Assembly: GCF_036345995.1 (NCBI RefSeq)
Contig: NZ_CP107796.1
Span: 2,666,001 to 2,730,000, forward strand
Length of the DNA: 64,000 nt
DNA from: Streptomyces sp. NBC_00557
Lineage (GTDB): Bacteria > Actinomycetota > Actinomycetes > Streptomycetales > Streptomycetaceae
Reading direction: 5' to 3'
Shown here: positions 41,320 through 47,871 of the stretch, one piece after another
Layout: every line of letters begins with the position of its first letter
How positions within the stretch are numbered: position 1 is the first letter of the stretch
Translations under genes and position numbers: made by a program
The notes under the pieces: model-generated
Database searches by the model: none
What the model was told of the DNA's origin: nothing
The model's input: the letters and a program-made list of their open reading frames with translations, nothing else

Positions 41320-41769
41320 GGGACAAGCGTAGGGGAGGGAGGGGGTGGGCAGGCGAGGCGGTTCTCACTGTGGGACGGCGGTGGTGCCGACGGGTGAGTA
41401 GGGAGCCGACGGGGAGTAGGGAGCCGACGGGGAGTGGGGAAACCGACACCCGGGACCGATGCACCACGGCCGACCGGCCCCAGCGGGACCAGCGGGACCA
41501 GCGGGACGAGCGGGACCAGCGGGACCAGCGGGACCAGCGGGACGAGCGGGACCAGCGGGACCAGCGGGACCAGCGGGACAACGAGAACAGCGGGACCAGC
41601 GGGACAACGAGAACAGCGGGACCAGCGGGACAACGAGAACAGCGGACCACGGGACCAGAGGGACAAGCGGGACGAGCGGACCAGGGAACGAATGACACCC
41701 TGCAGCGAATGGCACCCCGGAGCGAATGGGACCGACCCACCCGAATGGGACCGACCCCACCCACGGACC
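41320..41769. other. 450-base intergenic region made largely of tandem repeats
   Basis: Lies between the ArgRS-like gene and a response-regulator gene, both on the minus strand. No gene is supported. The ArgRS-proximal part (about 41384-41450) has three copies of an 18-base GGGAGCCGACGGGGAGTA-like unit; then follows the 9-bp array listed separately; then degenerate GCGAATGG(G/C)ACC units to 41765. Apparent open frames here (GPAG, GTSG or VPL repeats) only reflect the repeat. Confidence 0.7.
41484..41690. repeat. 9-bp tandem array with 36-bp and 26-bp higher-order units
   Basis: Ten contiguous 9-mers CGGGACCAG from 41484 to 41573, with units 3 and 7 carrying the variant CGGGACGAG, so a 36-base higher order is visible. 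From about 41577 a 26-base unit starting GACAACGAGAACAG repeats at 41577, 41603 and 41629, then decays to about 41690. The period shift from 9 to 26 shows that the tract is not kept in a reading frame. Confidence 0.92.
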
Positions 41770-42306
41770 TCACCCGCCGGAGGAAATACCTCCCGGAACC
41801 CGGTGGTCACCCCCTACGCCGCCCTTTCCCCCTTCTCCATCCCCACCCCCACCCGCATCACCATCTCCCTCCCCACCGCCACGATGCCCTCCCTCTCCCC
41901 CGTCCCCGTCACCACCGGGTCCGTCACCGCCCCCACGCTCGATGAGCTGCTTGACGAGCCGGACGAGCTCGGCGGGTTCGAAGGGCTTGGCAAGGAAGGC
42001 GTCCACGCCGACGTCGAGACCGGTGTCGACTTCGTACTGCGTGCACGCGCTGATGATGGCGAGGGGCAGATGATGCGTACGGGGATCAGCACGGAGCCGG
42101 GCTGCGGTCCGCAGGCCGTCCAGCCGGGGCATGACGACATCGAGCGTCACGACGTCGGGCTGCACCTGGTGCACCACATCCAGACACTCGGCACCGTCGG
42201 CGGCGGTCACGACCTCGAGACCTTCCAGCTCGAGGTTGACCCTGATCAGCTGCCGGATGACCTTGTTGTCGTCCACAACAAGCACCCGGCCCGAAGCGCC
42301 TGGCAC
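41770..42306 (-). CDS. single-domain response regulator (CheY-like)
   Basis: A 178-residue protein. Residues about 7-122 are a receiver domain with acidic VVDDN, phosphoacceptor D56 (DVVTLDVVMPRLDG), the switch region IISACT and the K in FLAKPF. There is no DNA-binding or enzyme output domain. The last 55 residues are a Gly/Asp/Glu/Arg low-complexity tail of unknown use that may be repeat expansion. The GTG at 42306 gives the natural N-terminus MPGASGRVLVVDDN, though its ribosome site is poor; a longer frame upstream reaches the tRNA promoter. No kinase gene is adjacent. Confidence 0.85.
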   Translation of the reverse strand: MPGASGRVLVVDDNKVIRQLIRVNLELEGLEVVTAADGAECLDVVHQVQPDVVTLDVVMPRLDGLRTAARLRADPRTHHLPLAIISACTQYEVDTGLDVGVDAFLAKPFEPAELVRLVKQLIERGGGDGPGGDGDGGEGGHRGGGEGDGDAGGGGDGEGGKGGVGGDHRVPGGISSGG

Positions 42307-42424
42307 ACGTCGAGAGTAGGTCCGGACCGGCCACCGCGTCCGGGTTTTCCCCACTTCCACCCCGTACAGGGGACCCACTCCGGCACAGAGTGGACCCGCC
42401 CCACCCGGCACCCCGGGAAACGGA

Positions 42425-42455
42425 TTCCTGATCACCCCGCCGGACCTGCTAGTGT
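42425..42455 (+). promoter_or_regulatory. candidate tRNA-Arg promoter
   Basis: TTCCTG (42425-42430) and TAGTGT (42450-42455), spaced by 19 bases, about 40 bases before the tRNA. It approximates the Streptomyces housekeeping consensus and points at the tRNA gene. Confidence 0.45.
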
Positions 42456-42495
42456 TCTACCCGTCGCCGCGAGCGAGAAGCTCCGCAGCCGACAC

Positions 42496-42567
42496 GCCCC
42501 CGTAGCTCAGGGGATAGAGCAACGGCCTCCGGAGCCGTGTGCGCAGGTTCGAATCCTGCCGGGGGCA
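42496..42567 (+). tRNA. tRNA-Arg (anticodon CCG)
   Basis: A 72-base tRNA. The acceptor stem pairs GCCCCCG (42496-42502) with CGGGGGC (42560-42566), discriminator A at 42567. D arm GTAGCTCAGGGGATAGAGC, anticodon stem ACGGC/GCCGT around the loop CTCCGGA with anticodon CCG (reads CGG), and T arm GCAGGTTCGAATCCTGC are all regular. CCA is not encoded. The 3' half is duplicated at 47568-47634 and 58447-58491, marking it as an integration site. Confidence 0.97.
42527..42567 (+). other. attachment site, tRNA-borne copy (att1)
   Basis: The 41-base 3' part of tRNA-Arg, from CTCCGG to the last base, is the segment that recurs at the two other att copies. Integration by a tyrosine recombinase at the tRNA 3' end would restore the gene, as is usual for actinomycete integrative elements. 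Confidence 0.85.
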
Positions 42568-42575
42568 CTCCGGTT

Positions 42576-42615
42576 AAGCTCCTGACCAGCAGAAATGCTG
42601 GTCAGGAGCTTTTTT
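42576..42615 (+). terminator. intrinsic terminator after tRNA-Arg
   Basis: A perfect 16-bp stem (42576-42591 with 42596-42611), a GAAA tetraloop, and a run of T's to 42615. A textbook terminator eight bases past the tRNA. Confidence 0.96.
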
Positions 42616-42965
42616 GCAGGCCGAAGGTGCAGGCCCTTTCCGCGTTTGATGGCAGCCATCGGGTCGTCTCTGACCTGGTCCTTTGTGACCACTGGCGACC
42701 GCAGCCTTCTTGGAGCTCTGTAGAGGACCATTTCTCGCGGAACATACGCGGGACCGCGAGACTCCTTCGCGGGGGGCCTCACCGCATCAGCCTGCCTGCC
42801 CGCGGTCCAGGACTGCCATCAGCACACGGAGCAGCAAGCCGTTGCACTTTGCCCGACGCCGCCGTCGGCAGAGCAGCGCCCCTCGCGCTCTCACACCAGC
42901 CGTTGCTGGCTCTCTACGGCGCGTCGGCCGAGGCCACGGTCTTCACTAACCCTGATTCCGTTCTG

Positions 42966-43290
42966 GTGCAGGCGGGCCAATGCGGGAGGTCCTCGCCGAG
43001 GAACTGATCGCCCGGATGGGTGTCGAGGGCGAGCGTCAGAGGCAGGGCTCGCGCCGAGGCCGAGCACCTGATCGCCGGCGCGGATGCCAACAAGCGCAGA
43101 CTGCTCGCTCGTGGCAAAACGACCGATGCGCGGGCCGGCGTACTGAATGAGCACCGGCTCGCAGTGTGGTGGGAGGCAGAGCCCTTCGCCTTCCGTTACG
43201 CGACGACCGGCGCGGAGACGTACTTCGTCAACCGGCTCGACCCCGACGCCCGCTCCCGCGAGGTCATTTCCTTCCACCGCCCCGAGAGCG
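42966..43290 (+). pseudogene. frameshifted remnant of an unknown coding sequence
   Basis: Two stretches with coding character lie in different frames: one reads MREVLAEELIARMGVEGER from about 42980, the other AEAEHLIAGADANKRR ... HRLAVWWEAEPFAFRYATTG ... ETYFVNRLDPDARSREV from about 43045 to 43270. Together they look like the start of one protein broken by a frameshift near 43035 and cut off where the convergent helicase gene begins. I do not recognise the family. The rest of 42616-43345 shows no gene. Confidence 0.45.
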
Positions 43291-43345
43291 GTCGCGGGCT
43301 GGGTGCGGCGCGCGGCCCAGTCCCCCGCCGCGCCGGCCTTCGAGC

Positions 43346-46300
43346 TCAGCGACGACGCTCCGACCCGAAGCGCACCGGCGCTTCCCACGCCCGGGAGCCC
43401 TGCCGTGCCGGGCACGCCCGGTTGAAACACCTCCAGTACCAGGAGCCGTCGCCTCGACGCCGCAGGTCCACGTCGTCTCCCTTGCACGCACCGCACCGCG
43501 GCGGTTTCGCGAAGTCCTCCGCGTGTTCGTGGGTGAGGATCTTGCGGGCGAAGTGGCCGCCCTTGATGGTCAGCATCACCTCGCGGGAGCGGCTCTGCGA
43601 GAGGGTGTTGAGGCTGCCCAGCAGAACCGTGTGCTCGTCAATGACGACGATCTTCTGGTGCATGACGTTGACGGAGACGACGGTGGGAACCACGGCCCGC
43701 AGCTGCTTGACCAGCTGGGCCTGCTTCTTCTGGCCCGTGTCGTAGGGGTCGCGGACGAAGACCGTCACGCGCACTCCACGGCGTACCGCGTCCTCCAGCA
43801 CCGGGAGCAGGCTGAGCAGGCGTTTCGCGGTCCAGGGGGACCAGATCCACAGGGATGTGCGGGCCTCGGCCAAGCGGTCGGCGAACGTTTCGTAGAAGGA
43901 GATCTCGTCGTGGACGTCGGTGACTTCCACGTGGCGCGAGAGTACGTCCGCGAGGCGGGTGCTGAACGGGCCGAGAGGGATGTCGGGCTGTCCGCCGGGG
44001 GCGACGAGCTGGGTCGCCGGGACCCACTTGGCACGCCGGTCGCGGATGAGTGCGGCGAGCTTGCCCATGGCCGTCTGTTCGCCCGCGGCGAGGATGCGGG
44101 TGCGGCTTCCGAGGACGTACAGCCTGGTCTGTACCCGAGTGACGGCGACGTTGAAGAGCCGTACGCCGTTGCGGGCCCAGGTCGTCGCCCCGGGGGCCCG
44201 TGTTGCCTGGGACATCCAGAGGCCGTCGCCGTAGTCGTCCTCCACGGTGTCGAAGACGACCACCGGGAACTCACGACCCTGGAAGCGGTGTGCCGTGCCG
44301 ACTTCGGCGACCTGGCCGTCAGTCGACTCGTGGTCGCGGAGTGCCTCCAGGGTGGCTTCCGCCTGTACCGAGTAGGGCGTGACGACTCCGGCCGTCTCGC
44401 CGTCCTCGAGGTGCAGGTCGATCAATGCGCGCGCCAGCAGGGCGCCGGCCGGCCACCATCCCTTGCGGCGGCCCGTGCGGTGGGCCTGGGCGAGGCTCTG
44501 GAGTCCGTCGGTATCGATGATCACGATTTCAGCGTCGTCGGGTGCGCGGCGCGCCGCGCGTTGTTCGACGCCGGGGCCGGGTTTCAGCACGCCGTCGTAC
44601 GCGAGGGCGTTCGCAAGGCTCATGACGTCGTGGCCGAAGCGGTGCTGGACGTCCAGGACGACACAGCCGGGGTGGTTGACGGCAGCGGCCGGTGACTCGA
44701 TGCCGAAGTGTTCGTAGACCTCACGCAAGATCCAGCGGGCGACATCCGGCCGTTTCCTGGCGTCGAGTTTCGGCAGGACAGGCCCGAGTTGCATGAAGTC
44801 TCCGAGCAGCACGGCCGTGGTCTTCCCCTTGCCCACCGCGAGGAGGACTTCGGGCAGGGTCGCGGCTCCGGCCTCATCGACCAGGACGACGTCGTACTCG
44901 CCCTCGAACACCGCTCTGGTGGTGCGGAAGCGGGCGAGCGTGGTGGCGACGAGCTTCGCACCCCGGATGATCTCGCCCTGGGCGTCACGGGCGAGTTTGT
45001 CGTACTCCTCCTGGAGTTCGCGGTGGCGGCGTTCCAGGGCCGGACGGCTCTCCTGGTCCGCGACGACTTGAGGCTTGAGGGCGGTCGCCAGAGCGTGACG
45101 CCTGGGATGGCCGAGTCGGTCGGCCGCCGCGACGCGGTCCTCTGCCATTTGCGAGAGGCCGAGTTCCCTGACGAGGGGATCCAGACGGGCGGCGGTGGTC
45201 CTGTGGGTTCTCCGGGCCTGTTCCAGGTCGTTCTCCACCCTGCGCAGGGTCGTCTGCCGGAGCGTGATCTCCTGCTTGCTGAAGGGGATCCGCGCGCGGA
45301 TCTCCGCCAGTCGTCCTGTGATGCCTGCCTCCTGGCGCGCGAGGACGGAACGGGCGTCCGCCGCTTTCTTCTCGGCTTCCCGGGCCGCGGTTCGTGCCGT
45401 CTCCAGACTGGCCCGCGCCGTTTCCCTGTCCCGCCTAGTCCGGCGCTTCGCGAAGCCTTTCAGCTGCTCAAGTCCGTCCAGAAGCTCCTGAGCCGCAGCC
45501 CGCTCGCTGTCAGCCAGAAAGGCCTTCGCCTCCAGATCGGTGACCACCGACCGCAGTCGGGCGAGGTGTGCCTGGTGCTCGTCGTGGGACTTCCAGTCGG
45601 CTTGGGCCTGTTCCGTCGCCTTCACTGCTTCGACCGCGGCCTGGTACGCCTCTTCCAACTGCGTGACCGTCTCTCTTGCTGCCTGGGAGTCGCGGTGCGC
45701 CTCGACGCGAGCTCTCTTCAGGGCCTCAGGTGTACGCGCGGGATCGTCGAGCCTCGTGCGGTCCGCCGCGTACGCCACTGGATCGAAGTCGGTCAGGCTG
45801 CGCTCCAGCTCTTCCAACTGACGTGCTCGCTCCCGGGCTTCGACCAATTGAGCGGCGACCGCGCGACGCCGGGCATCGGCTTCGGCCAGCCGTTCACGCA
45901 CCATCAGGGTGAGACAGACGCTCGCGTCCTCCGCAACCTCCCGTAGGTGGGGCGGCCCCACTCGGACGATCTCCCCGTCTGCGTGCCGCCGCTCCTTCAC
46001 CACGCCCCACAGGGCGTTGTCCACGGCGATATTGGTGGCCGAGACCAGCAGAACCCGCTTGCCCCGCGCGATCAGGTCACCGATGGCCCGCTTGAGGACC
46101 GTGGTCTTGCCGGTGCCCGGCGGGCCCCAGACCAGCCACAGGCCCTCACCCGTGCAAGCGCGGTACGCCTGCTCCTGGCCCGACAGGAGCAGGCCCTGCG
46201 GCGGCCCGGTCGGTGCGAGCCGACCCGTGCCCGCCTCGCCGCGGGCCATGAGGTGAGCCAGAGGGGCGTCGGTGAGCGCGGCCATGCCCTCCCATAACGC

Positions 46301-46642
46301 CTTGACGAGGAAGCCAGTGGGCTGCGGTTTCATCCACAGATGGGGATCAATCGGGTCCGCGAACTCGGGAACGCGCACCCGCAAGGCGGTACCGTCCTTG
46401 AACACGTCGAGGACGGAGTGGCCGGCATCGACACCGCTCTCGTCGGGCCCGGCCAGTCTCAGGCTGTCGCCCTGAAGCTGATCCGTCCCGAAGTCGGAGC
46501 CACGCACGTCGACGACGTACTCGCCGGGCTTTCGGCCCCGTACCGCCCGCCCCAGGGGGCGCCACCGTGGCTCGCGCGCTGGTACGCCCTCGTGGGCCAC
46601 CCAGGCATCCAACGCCGAGACGACTTCTTCCTGCCAGCCCAC
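43346..46642 (-). CDS. SF1 (Upf1/Dna2-like) helicase fused to a phospholipase D nuclease; Mokosh type II-like defence protein
   Basis: A 1098-residue protein. An N-terminal domain (1-150) leads to a superfamily 1B helicase: Q-motif region, P-loop GPPGTGKTT (173-181), a coiled-coil insertion (about 250-490), motif II VLVDEAGAA (587-595), motif III LLGDFMQLGPV, VQHRFG, and motif V/VI AHRFQGRE (785-792) and NVAVTRVQTRLYV. The C-terminal part (about 905-1045) is a PLD-type nuclease with one HxK motif (HQKIVVIDEHTVLLGSLN, H995 and K997), followed by a Cys4 zinc ribbon (C1050, C1053, C1072, C1077). A single chain with COG1112-type helicase plus PLD nuclease is the architecture of MkoC, Mokosh type II antiphage. 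Start is GTG. The match is by architecture only. Confidence 0.82.
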   Translation of the reverse strand: MGWQEEVVSALDAWVAHEGVPAREPRWRPLGRAVRGRKPGEYVVDVRGSDFGTDQLQGDSLRLAGPDESGVDAGHSVLDVFKDGTALRVRVPEFADPIDPHLWMKPQPTGFLVKALWEGMAALTDAPLAHLMARGEAGTGRLAPTGPPQGLLLSGQEQAYRACTGEGLWLVWGPPGTGKTTVLKRAIGDLIARGKRVLLVSATNIAVDNALWGVVKERRHADGEIVRVGPPHLREVAEDASVCLTLMVRERLAEADARRRAVAAQLVEARERARQLEELERSLTDFDPVAYAADRTRLDDPARTPEALKRARVEAHRDSQAARETVTQLEEAYQAAVEAVKATEQAQADWKSHDEHQAHLARLRSVVTDLEAKAFLADSERAAAQELLDGLEQLKGFAKRRTRRDRETARASLETARTAAREAEKKAADARSVLARQEAGITGRLAEIRARIPFSKQEITLRQTTLRRVENDLEQARRTHRTTAARLDPLVRELGLSQMAEDRVAAADRLGHPRRHALATALKPQVVADQESRPALERRHRELQEEYDKLARDAQGEIIRGAKLVATTLARFRTTRAVFEGEYDVVLVDEAGAATLPEVLLAVGKGKTTAVLLGDFMQLGPVLPKLDARKRPDVARWILREVYEHFGIESPAAAVNHPGCVVLDVQHRFGHDVMSLANALAYDGVLKPGPGVEQRAARRAPDDAEIVIIDTDGLQSLAQAHRTGRRKGWWPAGALLARALIDLHLEDGETAGVVTPYSVQAEATLEALRDHESTDGQVAEVGTAHRFQGREFPVVVFDTVEDDYGDGLWMSQATRAPGATTWARNGVRLFNVAVTRVQTRLYVLGSRTRILAAGEQTAMGKLAALIRDRRAKWVPATQLVAPGGQPDIPLGPFSTRLADVLSRHVEVTDVHDEISFYETFADRLAEARTSLWIWSPWTAKRLLSLLPVLEDAVRRGVRVTVFVRDPYDTGQKKQAQLVKQLRAVVPTVVSVNVMHQKIVVIDEHTVLLGSLNTLSQSRSREVMLTIKGGHFARKILTHEHAEDFAKPPRCGACKGDDVDLRRRGDGSWYWRCFNRACPARQGSRAWEAPVRFGSERRR

Positions 46643-46781
46643 GTTCCCCCGCTACGACCGCGCCGCCTGGATCTTGATCCGTAGTACCAGGGCAGCCCAG
46701 CGCTGACCACCACCAATCTGGCCAAGGTGACCGGCGGACGACTCGTTACACAGCGGTAGCATCCGCAGTAGCATGAAGAGC

Positions 46782-47045
46782 ATGAGCGAGCCTACCCAGA
46801 AGTACTCGATCACGATGCCCCGGGACATCGCCGAAGCCGCCCGCGCCCGTAGTGGCCCCTCCGGCCTGTCCGCCTACGTCGCCGCCGCCGTCGCCCGCCA
46901 GATCGAGCGCGACAACCTCAACGAACTCATCCAGGTCGCCGAGGCACAGCACGGCCCCATCACCGATGATGAGGTGCAGGCCCTGCGCGACCAGCTCCAC
47001 CAGGCACGCGCACAGCAGACCGGCGATGCGGCGAGCGCGGCGTGA
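46782..47045 (+). CDS. antitoxin, ribbon-helix-helix-like
   Basis: An 87-residue protein. The N-terminal half (KYSITMPRDIAEAARARSGPSGLSAYVAAAVARQIERD) has the beta strand plus two helices of a ribbon-helix-helix DNA-binding antitoxin; the C-terminal half is acidic/Gln-rich and would wrap the toxin. It is followed by a PIN-domain gene with a GTGA overlap, as in VapBC-type modules. Start at the second ATG (MSEPTQK) is chosen; ATG nine bases earlier is an alternative. Such operons are usually autoregulated at the promoter. Confidence 0.85.
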   Translation: MSEPTQKYSITMPRDIAEAARARSGPSGLSAYVAAAVARQIERDNLNELIQVAEAQHGPITDDEVQALRDQLHQARAQQTGDAASAA

Positions 47046-47455
47046 CACGGTCCCCTGCCGCCCCGGGCGGCACACTGGTACTCGACAGCGAGGGGCTGGC
47101 CAAGGCCGTGCTGCGCGACCGCACAGTCACCGCCTGGCTCGCCCTGGCGCGCGCCGATGACCTGCGTGTGATCACGTCAGCGGCCACTCTGGTGGAAGTC
47201 GTCCACCCACGCATCAACCGCCCGGCCCTGGAGTGGACGCTCTCCCGCCTCATCGTGGAGCCGGTCACCGACGCAGTCGCACGCCACGCCGCCGCCCTGC
47301 TCACCGATGCCAGCCTGCACGGCCACAAGTACGCCATCGACGCCATGCTCAGCGCAACCGCCCTTGCCGCCCCTGGGCCCGTCACCGTGCTCACCTCCGA
47401 CCCGGAAGATCTCACGGCCCTATGCGGAACCCGCGCCACCGTCATCAAGGTCTGA
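47042..47455 (+). CDS. PIN-domain toxin (VapC-like ribonuclease)
   Basis: A 137-residue PIN domain. The metal-binding acidic residues are in place: LVLDSEGL, TLVEVVH, KYAIDAML and SDPEDL. The family cleaves tRNA or rRNA loops when freed from the antitoxin. The GTG start overlaps the antitoxin stop (GTGA). The module ends 113 bases before the second att copy, so it is the last cargo of the first island segment and may help keep it in the chromosome. Confidence 0.88.
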   Translation: MTRSPAAPGGTLVLDSEGLAKAVLRDRTVTAWLALARADDLRVITSAATLVEVVHPRINRPALEWTLSRLIVEPVTDAVARHAAALLTDASLHGHKYAIDAMLSATALAAPGPVTVLTSDPEDLTALCGTRATVIKV

Positions 47456-47567
47456 CGCCCAAAATTGGAATGAACCGAATATTTCGCCATCGGGGGACAT
47501 ACGCGGGATCGCTCTCCTGACGCTGATCAGACAACACTCTGACCTTCGAGAACAACCGGGACTGGTT

Positions 47568-47634
47568 CGGCCTCCGGAGCCGTGTATGCAGGTTCGAGGA
47601 GCCGTGTATGCAGGTTCGAATCCTGCCGGGGGCA
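47568..47634 (+). other. second attachment-site copy with a 22-bp internal duplication (att2)
   Basis: Repeats the tRNA-Arg 3' half from CGGCCTCCGG to the last base. It contains two substitutions against the tRNA (GTGTATG for GTGTGCG region) and a perfect tandem duplication of GGAGCCGTGTATGCAGGTTCGA (47576-47597 and 47598-47619). No 5' half of a tRNA is present, so this is not a tRNA gene. Confidence 0.9.
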
Positions 47635-47800
47635 CCCAGCATGAGGTGCCCAAAGACCCCGTCACCAGCGGAAACGCTGAGGCCGGGGTCTTCGCGTATG
47701 TGCAGGCGTATGCCGCGGCGAGCGGCCCTAGGACGGGGCCTGTGGACTGTTCGTGGACAGGATCTTGGGGCATCCTCCCTGGTCAGTCCCGGCAAACGGA
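47635..47800. repeat. tRNA-distal flank, copy A
   Basis: Follows att2 and matches the sequence after att3: CCCAGCATGAGGTGC, then a folded segment (outer stem 47653-47661/47684-47692, inner CAGCG-GAAA-CGCTG), then GCGTATGTGCAGGCGTATGCCGC. From 47734 to 47771 it also matches copy B at 52058-52095. The stem-loop could act as a terminator. No gene is seen in 47456-47871. Confidence 0.85.
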
Positions 47801-47871
47801 AAGGCCCCTGGGCAGTTCCAGGGCCGGAGAGACCGACTGCCGGCCCAGTTGGCCATGGCGACTGTTGAGAC

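Noticed and set aside
41459-41695. Open frame for a collagen-like GPAG protein (and GTSG or VPL versions in other frames)
   Set aside because: All three arise from the 9-bp repeat; the period changes to 26 bases, which breaks any frame, and no ribosome site or flanking domain is present.
43166-44695. Plus-strand open frame opposite the helicase C-terminus
   Set aside because: Antisense to the helicase-PLD gene whose motifs are intact; only the part before about 43290 has any coding look.
47568-47634. Second tRNA-Arg gene
   Set aside because: Only the 3' half is present, with an internal duplication; no acceptor 5' strand or D arm.
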